Shown piece after piece: positions 10,802 through 22,944 of a stretch of 64,000 nucleotides of DNA; position 1 is the stretch's first letter; the number at the start of each line of letters is the position of its first letter. This DNA comes from Icerya purchasi (taxonomy: Eukaryota; Arthropoda; Insecta; Hemiptera; Monophlebidae). The translations under genes and the position numbers were made by a program. The notes under the pieces are model-generated. The model saw only the letters and a program-made list of their open reading frames with translations. It did no database searches and had not been told where the DNA came from. The stretch spans positions 295,183,756-295,247,755 of the forward strand of contig CM077115.1 of the NCBI GenBank assembly GCA_039619475.1, given 5' to 3'.

Positions 10802-12800
10802 TCAAGATGTAGAAATAAGACGGAAAAAAGATATGTTTGTGGAGAAAACTATTGCGGGGGTACAAAGGGACGTCGGGAAAACATGGTTAAATATAAATAA
10901 AATTGTAGGAAAAGAAAGGAATCTAGGAGTAGATGAGATGATCGAGAAACACTTTTCGAACGGGCAAGGAGGAACTGAAATTGCGAACAAGTTCAGCGGA
11001 GAATTCAAAAATGGTATAAAAAACTAGAACACAAATGTAACAATTATTAGGGGAAAGAAAAGAGAATGCACCGAAAGTAAATTACATACCTAAAGCAATA
11101 GCAACAATTACAGCACATAAAGATATTAAGAAGGCAGAAATGAAAATGCAAAAAGATCTTTTTTTTTTTTTTTTTTTTTAATTATGGGTACGCCAACGAA
11201 GAGCAACAGCCCAATCAGCCAAGGAATCTAAGTAATAGTTCAAAAGGAGAATAACACATATTAGATTTCAATCTGATGCGAGATTGAATGAATGAAAGAA
11301 GTTAGAATAGGAACAACTGACAAAGAAGGAAATGAGAGAACATAAGAGTCATTGTATGGAGTAGGAAGACGAAGATCCAAAAGCCGAGAATAAAACAGAG
11401 AACGTTCTGAAGAGAGTGAGGAACATTCGAAGAAGACGTGATTGATATCACACAGACGAAAAAGAAAACCCTCTGGGTGAAGAGGGCACCGCGGAGAAGA
11501 GACGAGGGAAAAACGATAAAATGACGAAGGGAGAAAGGTATGACCGAAACGAAGACGACATATAGCGGTGATCAGGGGACGACAAAGGGAAGGAAACATG
11601 TCGAACCATCTGGTGTCAGGGAAGGTAAGGGCTGAACGGAAAGCTAAAAAAGGAATTCGGATTTGAGAAAAGAGAAGAATAAATATCCTTCCATAATGTA
11701 ATATGGAACTGTTTGGAAATATGATTAATATTGTGAGCGGAAAATTTATGAAGAGGATGTCCAATGGATGCTCCTGAGCGAGCCAAGGAATCAGCCACCT
11801 CATTACCCTCAATTCCAGCATGGCTAGGAATCCACAATAAATCAATTTGGATCGAACGGAACAGGAATAATTCGTGAATTAGATTGTGAATAAGGAGAAT
11901 GAAAGGATCAAAAGCGGGCATCGGTAAGGGAGAAGAGACCGCCTGCAAGACATCTAATCACAATAAGTAAATAAGCACATGATAAAAATCTAAGTATTAA
12001 TGTATCAAAAATAAAGCAATGCTACTACGAATGAAACGGAATAGGTATGATGTATACTGTCCAAATTTAATAATGCACTAAAACGAATGTGTACATGAGT
12101 GGGGCGAAAGAAATAAATGTAAAAAGATAAACTTCCGGAAGATGGAAGAAGTGACCCAATATAAATATTTGGGGGTAATGAGATGGTTGGTCCATCATTT
12201 AAGGTGGGACGTACATAATTGCAAAGAAAATTAGAACAACATTACCAACATTATACACATTAAAGAAATATGCGACAAATAAAACATTAAAAATTATGTA
12301 TCATGCGCTAATCGAGAATCAGATATTGAATTCAGGCATGTGGAATGACTAGGAAAACACACGTGGGGAAAATAAGTAAACTGCAAATACGAATGCTTGA
12401 AATTAATATCAGATCATAAATACGAGACCGAAAGTGAAATAATTCAAAAAAAAAGACGTACTGAGGCTTAAAGGAATGTACTTATTTATAAAGAGATATG
12501 GAAATACATAATGACAGATAAGGCTGAGGGAAAACTATTTGTACAAACTGCCGTGTTAGCTAAAACAAAGATGGGGGAGCAAATTGATAAATACGTGATA
12601 ACTCAGTTGTTAAATAAAATGCTGCTTAAAGAAATAATAGAGGAGGAACAAATTGGAGTGAAAAAAAAGAAAATAAGGGAATGGTCGCAGAAATAGGGAA
12701 ATACAGGAATAATAATAAGCATTAGAGAAAAGGGTACGGACATAGTAACAAACAAAACTGAAAACGAAGGAAACGGAAAAGAGAAGGAAAAAAAAATAAT
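10802..12800 (+). mobile_element. Decayed LINE (linker and RT C-terminal part), interrupted
   Basis: The left part (10833-11158) reads TWLNINKIVGKERNLGVDEM and then IANKFSGEFKNGIKN, typical of the segment between endonuclease and RT in LINE ORF2. After the inserted copy at 11159-11955, the right part resumes with EEVTQYKYLGV, then TLPTLYTLKKYATNKTLKIM and GKISKLQIRMLEI. That is the KYLG box and thumb region of an RT. The RT palm (including the FADD box) is absent, and stops and frameshifts abound. So it is an internally deleted, dead element carrying a later insertion. Confidence 0.6.
11159..11955 (-). mobile_element. LINE family A, 5'-truncated copy with RNase H end
   Basis: The minus strand encodes, across two frames (11948-11616 and 11845-11261), LLWIPSHAGIEGNEVADSLA, the final RNase H box with the catalytic Asp. 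Next come ITAICRLRFGHTFLPSSFYR, CDINHVFFECSSLSSERS, and LRLPTPYNDSYVLSFPSL just before the stop. The 3' UTR ends GTTGGCGTACCCATAATT plus A tail (T run 11159-11179). One frameshift separates the RNase H end from the zinc-finger-like C-terminal part. It is nested in the LINE at 10802-12800. Flanks show only an imperfect TSD candidate (TGCAAAAAGATC against TGCAAGACATC). Confidence 0.8.
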
Positions 12801-13009
12801 AGATTAAGTTAGAAATAAGGAAAAATAGGATAAGTTTGTAATAAAATATTTGCGCGGCGGTAAGTATGTATAGTGTATATGTAGTATAGTGTAGAACTCA
12901 TTAGATGTAAGAAAACTCGTCGATAATAGCTTGACAAGGAAATGTGTAAATAATAATAAATATAAGTATATTTCGGAAAAACTGAAAATTTAAACAAAAA
13001 TTTTACAAA

Positions 13010-13610
13010 TTAAATAAATATACAAACAGGAAAGGAGAGGATAAAGGAGGAGTTATAGGGAGTAGCGAGACCTAATGACAGGAGCTGACCGTATACAAAA
13101 GGGTGAGCGTTCGTTACGAAGTGCAGGACACTCGAAGAAAATGTGATCAGCATCACATGTACACGAGGAGGATCACAATCGTGAAGAGAACAATCAGGAG
13201 AAGGCGATAGAGCAAATCGAAAACGAGAGGAGGGGAGTAGACAATGATTTGAAGACGAATTAAATAGAAGAGCGACAACCGAAAGGAATAGAATGGAACC
13301 AAGACAGGGAACGGGGAATTGCCTGAATGAAACGGTAATGAGAATGACGATTAGAAAATAGGGAGGGATAAATATCCTGCCAAAGTCTGGCGTGATTAGA
13401 GGTGGATAAGGAAAGGATATCTGAAGAAGGGAAATGATTGAGGAATGAATCAAGGCGACCAGCAGAACAAGTCAAAGAATCGGCTGCATCATTGCCATCA
13501 ATTCCGGAATGACTGGGGGGGACCCATAAAAAATCAATGAGAATAGAACGGGATGTCTGCAGAGTGGAGCTAAGATAAAATCTAGAATCTGAGTAGGTGA
13601 TCTAAGTCCA
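13010..13610 (-). mobile_element. LINE family A, RNase H end without A tail
   Basis: The minus strand reads LWVPPSHSGIDGNDAADSLT (RNase H final box), then LSTSNHARLWQDIYPSLFSN, then a CCLLPSSRFRFAL-type region, a degraded cysteine-rich segment and PYNSSFILSFP before the stop. Unlike other copies, no T run follows at its 3' side near 13000, so the 3' end is lost or replaced. At its 5' side a plus-strand tail-like sequence CAGGCCCATT plus an A run (13636-13668) lies in opposite orientation. That implies a second broken copy or a rearrangement there. Confidence 0.7.
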
Positions 13611-13668
13611 TGTAGTTGGGTCAGTGTTTACACCAGGCCCATTAAAAAAAAAAAAAAAAAAAAAAAAA

Positions 13669-15397
13669 TCAAAATTTTTCGCAATACTTAGACTTTTTCG
13701 ATCTTTTTCATTGAATTTTGTTTCTAATTTAATTTTTTGGCTAAAAATATCGAAGCATCAATTAGTATTATCGATACTTATCAATTTGATATGGCCTAGT
13801 AGGGCGAGTGATAAATTTATCTCTGAATTCCACGGTCAGCAAGATGGAAGAAACCGAAAAAGAAGTAGAACGAAGTTTTTTGTTTTTTGTTTTTTTTTTC
13901 GGATAAATTCAAGTAAAACGGTAATTTTCGAAGCATCGCACACGTTCTTCTTTTAATTATTAAAACTTCGTTTTACTTAAAGTAAAGTTATAATGTGTTT
14001 GGCCAACGCGTACGATCAATTTTTCATCGTCGCAACGAAAATGTTTACTTTTCTCGCCAGTCATTAAATTAATTACTTCTTTTCGTCATCTAAATGGTGA
14101 TTTGGGCAGGATTAATTGTTGTCGACTCGGGGTGCTATTTACACGCTACCATCCGTAATCGCCATTGACGAGGCCGGCGATGTAGAATTTTCCTATAGGA
14201 GGCAGATGTTTATCATCCGACGGCTAAATTATATCGAATTAATTTTGCACTCCGACTGTGGACTGTCCGTTACGCGTAAGCTAAATACTACCGATGCGAT
14301 AAAAACATTTTCGATACTAGAGGCAGTTTTATTTACTTTCGTCATCGTTCGTTGCTCGGTAAGTTTTCGCATGCATAATCGACTAACGATATACGTATGT
14401 AGCAAAACATTTATCCAGGAGGCATGGAATCGGCGTAGTTTCCATTGTCATTGCGGGAAACGCAGAAAAGGATTTTAACAGAACATGAAGTAATATTTAA
14501 ACATGGCGACTTGCCCGTTAGAAAATTACAGGGAACTTTTGAGAACTGTTTAACTACAGTTTTAGATCAGCCTTTCGCGACCCGAAAATCTCCGGAACCA
14601 TGGTAAAATAGTGAATATCAAAATTGAAGAACGGATCAAAGCTCTTCCGAGATTATATGGTACTATCGAATTGTAGCTTAATCAATGAAAAAATATCCGC
14701 TGTAGACTGCTTAACGAAACGAAGAGGAATTCTTGGAGAAAGTTTTGTAACTCGATCGTAATATATCTCTTCTTTAGAGAAATTAAATCCTTTAGCTAGG
14801 CATTTTAAAAATGAAAACAGAAACATCCTTCGATAATGATAACAATCAATTCGATAAATTCACAAATTCGGTTTCCCCTCCTTATGTGGTGCCGCCTTCT
14901 TTTGGCGAAAACTGGGAAAATAATTGACCGAAGCAATAATCGACAAACTTATTTTTTAGTTAATCTCACGTTGGTAGATCAACTGTTCTTACCTACGAAA
15001 AACAAGAGAAATTATTCTTCCTCGAGTTTGGAATTACGTGCGAAGTTTTAAGTGTAATTTAGGCGATATTGCCAAAAGAAGCTCTAATTAACATTTTAAA
15101 CGAACTGTTGATTAATTTGCCGGTTTTTTAAAATCTGGTAAGCCATTATGCAGGCCGCATCTTGCAGACATCTGTATCGCTGATATCATGCTTAAGAAGG
15201 CCTTTGATGACAATTGGTAATTAAAAAAAGACTTCTCTGGTGAATGGAAAAGTTGAATAGTGTCGCAAACTCCATATCTGGTTTTAATCCAGGAGTAGAG
15301 ATGTCTCCTCAACTGCATTTAATAAATGACACCTACGATTCCTTTCTAAATAAGTGTACCTTTGCAGATATTAAAGAGGCTTTCGATATCGTAAAAA

Positions 15398-15398
<1 letters not shown>
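13669..15398. other. No recognisable gene
   Basis: A 120-residue frame at 14116-14478 and others have no motif I recognise. Base composition is like the surroundings. I see no repeat boundaries. Confidence 0.4.

Positions 15399-15465
<67 letters not shown>
15399..15465. repeat. (TA)n microsatellite
   Basis: Uninterrupted AT dinucleotides over about 67 bases. The repeat creates an artefactual tyrosine/isoleucine open frame. Confidence 0.97.
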
Positions 15466-15467
<2 letters not shown>

Positions 15468-15668
15468 GTTAACAATTTATTACCGTTGAAATTCTAATCC
15501 GCTGATAATTAATTTGCTGCTCGATGTAGGGTTCATTTTCGAGTCCAAATAATTTTCTAAACAACTTCGAAAACACATCTGAAAAAAGAGATGGTTCTTG
15601 CATAAAATCTAAAAAGTTACTCCACCCCCAACATCGGCAGCGAATCGCTACTACCACATGTTGGCCGC

Positions 15669-15825
15669 AAACTGATACTCCAAACTGATACTCCAAACTG
15701 ATACTCCAAACTGATACTCCAAACTGATACTCCAAACTAATACTCCAAACTAATACTCCAAACTGATACTCCAAACTAATACTCCAAACTGATACTCAAA
15801 ACTGATACTCCAAACTGATACTTGT
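15669..15825. repeat. 13-bp tandem repeat, about 12 units
   Basis: Unit AAACTGATACTCC repeated about twelve times, with a few G-to-A variants (ACTAATACTCC) and one C-to-A change. The period of 13 is not a multiple of three, so the phase-shifting peptide pattern (EYQFG, VWSIS) on the minus strand is a by-product. Confidence 0.95.
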
Positions 15826-15829
15826 CGCT

Positions 15830-18800
15830 GTAATGAAATATTGAACAGGTACATTTCCAGTTGAAAGCCTTGCATTGTGTTTTAAGAATTCCACAGGTCT
15901 AATGCGAATTAGTCTTGCCAGAAGGCTATAAGCAGTGTGTGAAAACATCTCATTTATACCTCGCTTTGAACTGCTGAAAACAGATGATCTTTAGATCGAA
16001 ACAACTATTTATGCGTGATACAAACCACTGTTTCGAACGTTTTTTCCATATTTACAAAATTGCAGAAAAACTTGGCCAGGGCAAAAGAAAGCGAAACATC
16101 CCGCTACGCAACTAGCGTTATCATTCACGAATAGGACTACTTCTAGTAAACTAAATTTTAAGGCCACAGAGCAGGAATAAAGAAATGAATAAACAAAAGA
16201 AAACAAAAAAAACAAAAAAAAAAACGTGAGAGGGGAACAAAAGGTCTATTATAATAACGCTTCAGATCCGAATAGCATAGTTATTTTTCAACTAGAGAAA
16301 GAGGGAACAATGCAGAGAAGGAAGAAGCATCGGTCGATTTTAAGTAAATGTTTTATTAGCGATTACGACAACTATTACCGGCGGGAAAAAAAGTAAATTT
16401 AGCGCTTTTAGTTTACACGATCGAAATTCATTATTTCCGTCGAATTCAAAAAAATAATCGAAAATTTTGAAAATGTAAGAGAATTTAAATTAATTTTTAA
16501 TTCATTACGGAAGGGCAAAACAAATTAAAAAAGAAAGGCAAAAAAAAAGGGCCGGATATAGATGGCAGGTGGTGAAAACGATGAAGGTAAATAAAAATAA
16601 ATTGTCAAAAGAAAATTAAAAATAACAGTGAAAATGGAATGAAATGTAAACAGAGTTAAGGGAAAAGAAAATGAGTAGCAACTGACGACGGGGTCGGATG
16701 AAATATTTTTATTGCTCGATCGGGGTCGCGGCTCGAGCAGAGTGATGTGGAAAATGACGTGTTTGCTATCCGAAACTTATAACGACATCGGGATGGCTGA
16801 AAATTCCGTCGAACCGAAAATGGAAAGCCGCGTTCGTGGCGACGATAGGCCGGCGGAGGGAAACTTTTTTTCGGGAAATCCGAATGCCGATATATATGTC
16901 AAGCTCGGTAAGCGCGGTAAATGTTCCAGCAGTGTGTCTAGCTATAAAATCATCGCTTCACCTCGACCAAAGTCCTCTCTTTTATTTCACTTCGTTTTTT
17001 GTATCGCTCCAGTATTTGTAATCATCGCGCAACTGAAACCCGCTTCTGATCATTTTGAATGCCCGTCGAATAATAAATCCCCTATCGCACGCGTCAAAAT
17101 CGGAATCGATCTTATCGTAAGACGGCTCGAAAGAAACTTTGGGAACAAAAGACTTACTTCGTCTGACTTAAAATACTGAGCATGAGTAGAATTAGTAATA
17201 CCGAATGATAGACTAGAAGCGATCAAAGTGAAAAGATTTTCGATTGCGGTGAAGTTTATGAGCTGGTCTGATGATAAGTTTGAAAAATCCAGAGAAGCCT
17301 CAACGAGATATCAGTTCAATACGTACCGAAAAGAGAAAAAAAAAACTAGCGAGCAATGTGATAAGGCAAAAGATGAAAATCCGGCGGAACGAAGAAAACG
17401 AAGAACAATCGGGAGAAGGTCTGTCAGTTAAAATAGAAGACGATCCATTGCTCAAAGGAGGTGATATTTTTGCGAATAGTGATAATGCAATTGATCTGAT
17501 TGAAATACGCTTTATACACGGACGAAAATTGTAATTTATCGTAAGCCGAATTGTCTCGAATTGTGTAAAAACAGGGGAAAAAAGCTTGGTTTTTACAAAT
17601 ATACGTAATAGGAGACTACTGAGCACGTTAGAAACTTCCGGATTTTTAATTGTAGTCCCCTCCCCCCCTCCAGTAATGCTTATTTTTAAAAAAATAATAA
17701 TTACGAATACGTCGATTAAAAAAATAAAGTTCGGATTGAAATAAAATATACTTTCTTCTTGGAGTTTACGTTTCAAACTAATCCCGACAATAACTTTAAA
17801 TTCGTATTCTTTCTTGGAATAAAACACGGATAATAAATTCATTTTTTGGAGCACAAAGTTAATTGTAGAGGAATGACATTGTGATTTGTATGCTCCTAAT
17901 TTAAAAATGAATATCTACAATTAATATTAATTACCCCCCCCCCCCTCTAAATGTCTGCAAAATAATAACTGCTTGAATTAAATGGACCGAAATTCAGAAT
18001 AAATTTATTTCTTTTCAATTTTTGACAAAAGGGAAAAGAAAATTGAAACTTTTATGAATACTATGGAGCGACTATTTTTTTATTTGTTTTTATTGTAGTG
18101 TTCAAATATTGCATATACAATAATTACTTTAATGTACTATTTATAAATAAATATATGTCACAATAATACACGCACACACACACATACATAATATATATAC
18201 TTATTTATAAACATCTATTCGTAACCCCCCCCCCGAAATTTTGGTCTAGATACAACCCCGCATGCAAGCGTGTTAGTTAAACAAGTAGTAAACTAACATT
18301 ACACATCTGTTGTTTCCTGATTTGATCTCTTAAATTTAAAATTCTCGACCATTTCGAATCTTTCCTGTATTGTTTTGACAAAAATGCATACGTCGCTTAA
18401 AATAATAAATACTGTAGCTTTTTAGAGAACGGGCTATGGAATTTTTTTCAAATTCTTTCGTTTTCCCGTGTAAGAATTTTTCGAAATTCAGCCTTTTGAA
18501 TTCATTAAAATTTCGAGGTTTCATAGTTTTCCGCTGTATTATTGATGCGGAAAATGCACGAAATAAAGCGACTCTCTAACTGGCATGGACTTTTTTGACC
18601 ATTTTTTTTTTTTTTTTGTCTTACAGCTTTATAAAAGAGATCGATTTTTGGAATAAAAATAAAGATGTCATCGATTTCGCGTAAACCGGATTTTTAACGA
18701 AATGTAACTTTTTAATGTTCCGTAGACATTCTCGCTTTTCCTGGAAATTCCCGATCAGCAGAATTGTTTATTAAATAAAGCGAAGACAAATAAGATATCA

Positions 18801-19953
18801 GCGAAAAGAAAAGTATTATAAAAATGGTTTTTGTTCATCGCAAGTTGTTCCATTCGCACGTATCATCAACTGCTCGTGTGATGTTTTAATAGTGCCCACT
18901 AAATTCGAGCGACATGTTAATATCGCAAAAATTATTCGTGAAAATCGATCACTGAATTACACAAATCGAATATTTACGCTTTTTTAATCACGGGCACATC
19001 AACGACTTTAAGAAACTTATTCAAAACGCCCACTTACTCAGAGGGGGATTAGTCTTCCCGATTAACTGAAATGCGGAATAACAAAATTATTATATATATT
19101 TATGTGTCGCGTCAAAATGTTTACTACTTACTTACTTTTACTACCTGCGTCAAAAATATTCGAACCGATTTTCATTCAGTTTCTTTTTTTTTTTTTTTTT
19201 GGCGCGCATTTCCTACATTCGCAAGAAACCCGTAGCGAATGTTGCAATATGAAAACAGCCCCGCTTGCTTTGAAAATCATTCATTTTAATGGAAATAATA
19301 TAAATTCAATTTAAAATTCATAACCGAACTTGCAACGTAGAGCAGTATAATTCTCAGATTCGCCATCGGCAATATTTCTCATAAGCCTGTTAGACTTTCA
19401 TAGATATTTTATTTACAGCGGTAGATATAAAAATCACGTGATTCTTTTTTTTCTTCTCATAACGAAAATGAGATAGGTAAAATTTACTTACAAGTGCATA
19501 TACTGAATTAAGTATAGACTTTTTCAAAAAGTATCAATGAAAATATAGTACTAAAAAAAGGCTTTAATTGTTCACTTCAAAAACATTTAGGAAAGTAGTT
19601 TTTAGTTATTTCTTACTTACTTTTGCCGACAATTTTATGACAAAAAATTCCCCTTCTTGTTTTTTGTTTTTCTTTTCGGCCCGGCATCTAAACCATTTGG
19701 CCACACTTTCAACACAAATTTACTCTAAACAGAAACTAACCTTCTTATTTCAAATATATGAATAAAATACAAAGAGAAAATTAAATAAATAGACTGAAAT
19801 GAAATAGAATAAAATAGAATAAATAGACTGAAATAGAAAATAAATAACTCCGAACAACTGGCCATCTAAACCGTAATGTTGCAATCGATTATGGACCAGA
19901 ATAAGGCGACCAAAGCCTGGTCCCCGCGACAAAGCATATCTCTTCGTTCGTTA
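15830..19953. other. No recognisable gene; scattered T-tract tails
   Basis: Frames such as 16712-17179 (plus) and 17300-17854 (minus) are open but overlap each other on opposite strands and carry no motif. G/C runs occur near 17660, 17935 and 18225. T runs followed by GGCGCGCATT (19183-19210) and CGGCCCGGCAT (about 19678) may be minus-strand LINE 3' ends without coding remains. Confidence 0.4.
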
Positions 19954-20533
19954 GCTCGATTACGAGCATCGAGACTACACCTATCTGTACAATCTAGCTG
20001 TACAGAACAGGTAGCGTTCTTGGCAATTAATATATGCAACGCTAGTAGTGTACGCGCGCAAGATTGTTTTTATTTATTTTTTTTTGGGAACGCCAACCAA
20101 GGGAAATGACCCATCATCAAAGAATTACGAAAACAGGATTAAATTTTGATATATAAAGAAATAGAGGAAATGAACTCCGCTAAGATTGGAACAACATCTG
20201 GTGAAGGAAAGGAAAGTATGTAGGAAGCACAAAAAGGAGTAGGTAGTTTTAGGTGGAGAAGCTTAGTGTAGAGGAGGGAACGCTCCCAAGATTACACTCG
20301 GAACTGACTAGTAATCGTTTGATTTTTACCGATTTATACAAATGCAGTCCCCCGTGTATGTCTGCTGTGTACTGACTAGCGCGCATATGAGATGGTATGC
20401 ATGTTTACCATCATTACCTACCACGTGATTATTAGCGAGTATTTTAAATTCTTTTGAAATAAGTTCTGTCGTCGCCCGGGATCGAAACCACCGTATCGGA
20501 AGTCAAGCGCTCTAGCAACTAGGCTATCGCGAC
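19954..20533 (-). mobile_element. tRNA-derived SINE, copy 1 (split by a LINE)
   Basis: Read on the minus strand, the head is GTCGCGATAGCCTAGTTGCT, then AGAGCGCTTGACTTCC, then GGTTTCGATCCCGGGC. These are A-box-like and B-box-like elements of a tRNA-type Pol III promoter. The body continues through AATAATCACGTGG, CGCGCTAGTCAGTACAC and CAGTTCCGAGTGTAATCTTG, and ends near the palindrome GCTCGTAATCGAGC (19954-19967). The copy is interrupted at 20066-20286 by a family A LINE. The same body occurs at 31248-31608 and 28965-30256, so the unit is about 360 bp. The 5' Pol III promoter is known for tRNA SINEs; activity here is not shown. Confidence 0.8.
20066..20286 (-). mobile_element. LINE family A, nested insertion in SINE copy 1
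   Basis: The minus strand reads ERSLLYTKLLHLKLPTPFCA then SYILSFPS, the family A C-terminal signature. It continues into GGTTGGCGTTCCC and an A-rich tail (20067-20085). CAAGATT flanks it on both sides (20059-20065 and 20287-20293). Removing the insert and one CAAGATT joins the two SINE halves in register with the uninterrupted SINE at 31.25 kb, which confirms both boundaries. Confidence 0.85.
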
Positions 20534-20539
20534 AACAAC

Positions 20540-22280
20540 AATGCATGTTATAAGGAGGAAAAACCGACAAGGCAATTAAGTGCCTGAAAAATGTATCTCT
20601 ACGTATGGTCAAATAATCTGCGAGAAAATAACAGATGCGTAATGGCCAATTCCCCTTTAAATGCTGCTCTGCTACGGTATCGTTAATAATGAAGTAAATA
20701 TTTTTATTTTCTTTCGGTCCAAAAAGAAATATTCACCTGGCCAATTCCAACCTTCGTATTATACGTGTCATTACATACACGGAGAGGTGCTTTAAATGGC
20801 AACAACGGTCCGTCTGATGCGCGCAGTTTCCAAGGAAGATCCGTGTCGAGCAGTACAGATATCGAATGTTGCACGTTTATTACCCGTTTAAAGTGAAGAC
20901 CCCAAAAACCGAAGTATGAAAAGGGGTAAAACGGAACCAACGCAAAATTGCATGGAGGGGGGCGCGGCACTTTTTTACGTTTTTTAAATAAGCGAAAAAC
21001 CGCCAAACTGCGACTGAAATGTTTGTTCGGCGAGAGATGGTGTTAGGTTGGAGCGGGGGCGTTTGCGGGGGCGATAGAAGAAGATTATTTGGATTTTCGA
21101 CGCGCTTCTGCTAGGCTGCGTTTATAGTCGTCGAAAAGTTGAGTACTCGAAGCAGCATTGTATTCGGAGCAGAATAGGTTCAAGTGCTTTTGACAGTTGC
21201 AAACAATGCCTGCCTCTAGATTACACAAAGTTAATTCCATTTTGTTTCTTCGATTGCTCCACTCTCTGCACATATCTCTATACAAGCGCACCTTCCATAG
21301 CCGACATTACCTAATAGCAGGCCCGTTTCGTATTTATTGTGTACTCGAACATTCTAGTTGGCCCCGGTTGCGAATAGAAATTTTATTGATATATCGCTCA
21401 GCGTTGCTGCTCTAAATATGATAACTTCATATAGCATAGGCATGGCAAAAATACACGCATAATATCATGTTTGCCTTCAAGCGTATCTGTACGCCCGTTC
21501 AACTGAAATGCATCATCATCAGCGACGCTGCCTGTCGCTGAATTCATTTCGGTTAGGCAACATTTTTCTTCACCAATTCCACCAGCCACGGCCGCGCTCA
21601 TATTGCTAAACACACATCGCACGAAACCGCCAAAACTTCTCGGCACACTCATCACATTGTGCACAAATGAAAATCGTCCAACACGCTGCTCTAGGGCCAT
21701 TTTCCATGTCGTAAATGTTCCAACTTCTTTCCTTGCAATCGGTTTCGCGAATATGTTAAAATGTCTCGCTTCACAGTCGGCTCGATAGCGCGAACAAATT
21801 ACATTATTCCATTTGATCTTCACAACAGTGAAAGCTTTTTTTTTAAGCCTCCGCTGCTAACCGAATTATCGCACACGCCGTTCACGTGCGTTTGTCGCTG
21901 AAGCCCCAGCCGCCGAGGTCTATAATTACGCGTTACTCGCCAACTGAGATATTCTCATGCTTGACGAATCTCTCTCTCTCTCTCTAGTCATGACTGACTT
22001 CACTAGAAGCTAAAACTTCCTTCGTCCGCACCATCTTTGACTCGGATCCAACCCTCTATCTGATAAACTTAGTGTAGCCCCACCAGCAGAGGCACGCGTG
22101 CCACATTCATTATTCAATTTTCCGTTGAAGGACACTTTTGTTATTCCCCAAAAGATATTCATATCACCGATAACTTACGATATTCGGCTATAGTGTAAGG
22201 CCACGGTGTTGGATCAGAATTCGTACGAAAAGTTAAAAATCGTACGAATTCTTACGACTTGGTCCGAAAGGATCAAACGG
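20540..22280. other. Somewhat GC-richer stretch, function unknown
   Basis: Apart from the frame at 21398-21823 (listed separately), I see no gene. A short CT run lies near 21970. The base composition is less AT-biased than its neighbours, which could mark conserved or more recently inserted sequence. Confidence 0.35.
21398..21823 (-). CDS. Unrecognised 141-codon open frame
   Basis: The frame starts MKIKWNNVICSRYRADCEAR and ends CLCYMKLSYLEQQR. Composition is less biased than the low-complexity frames around it, with six cysteines and a mixed sequence, but I recognise no domain. No signal peptide, transmembrane segment or splice context is convincing. It may be an exon, a fragment of a mobile element, or chance; the opposite strand is partly open too (21603-21788). 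Confidence 0.2.
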   Translation of the reverse strand: MKIKWNNVICSRYRADCEARHFNIFAKPIARKEVGTFTTWKMALEQRVGRFSFVHNVMSVPRSFGGFVRCVFSNMSAAVAGGIGEEKCCLTEMNSATGSVADDDAFQLNGRTDTLEGKHDIMRVFLPCLCYMKLSYLEQQR

Positions 22281-22289
22281 GTAGAAAAT

Positions 22290-22790
22290 TATGCGCCCGG
22301 TCACATTGCTTGCACTTTTTTTCTTACGAATTTGTACGACCCCAGTTTCATATGACCGATAAATTTTGTTTTTTTCGTCGGAATTCGTGCGAAGTGTATG
22401 CTATACAGTGTTTGTTTATTGCGCGATATGGATTGTGAAAAAATAATCAGTCTAGTTGAAGAAAATGTCATATTCGGCAAATTTTTGATCGCTTCCTTTT
22501 TTAAGCTCTTCGTAAGATCTTTCGAATTGTCCGTTTACAACTCTTGATGAAAAATAATCATGAACCCGTACAGTTTCAGTTTTCCATTGCAAAATATCAT
22601 CGAATTGCAGCGGTATCCGGTAAATAATCAATTTCGGTTAATGGATTCATTTTACTAAATTGTCGAAAAAATTATTAAAAAAAAAGAACGCCCGATGCAA
22701 CTACTGCTTCCCCCGTAAATTCAGTACGTTCGTACGAACAACAACCGCAAATAATGTAACCATCTTATTCGTACGAATTCGTACCATTTC
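22290..22790. mobile_element. Possible PIF/Harbinger-like non-autonomous element
   Basis: Near 22298 the plus strand reads GGTCACATTGCTTGC followed by TTACGAATTTGTACGAC. Near 22745, read on the minus strand, it reads GGTTACATTATTTGC followed by GTTCGTACGAACG. These form an imperfect terminal inverted repeat of about 45 bp, rich in CGTACGAA motifs. Between them an ATG frame begins MDCEKIISLVEENVIFG (about 22430), which resembles the first residues of MADF domains that accompany PIF/Harbinger transposases. The CGTACGAA motif also extends outside both ends (22220-22260, 22770-22820). Class assignment is an inference. Confidence 0.4.
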
Positions 22791-22944
22791 GTACAAATAC
22801 TATTTTTCGTACGAAACAGTTACCCGTTTAACTAACTAGTTTTTCTCACACTGTAATTACTAATAAATTTAAAAGCCTATAACGAGTGCCATGTTTTATG
22901 GGAGAGTGTACTAATCGATTTAATTTTTTTTTTTTTTGTTACGC

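Noticed and set aside
11140..11970. TSD for the family A copy (TGCAAAAAGATC / TGCAAGACATC)
   Set aside because: It needs a gap and substitutions; the 5' boundary is not independently fixed.
15965..16010. Hammerhead ribozyme near AGATGATCTTTAGATCGAAAC
   Set aside because: The CTGATGA core is altered and the stem does not place GAAA correctly; no Penelope-like sequence is beside it.
16712..17179. 155-codon plus-strand ORF as a gene
   Set aside because: It needs a TTG start, shows no domain or splice context, and has an overlapping alternative frame.
17300..17854. 184-codon minus-strand ORF as a gene
   Set aside because: It is dominated by Ile/Phe/Leu/Lys as expected from AT-rich DNA, overlaps a plus-strand frame and has no motif.
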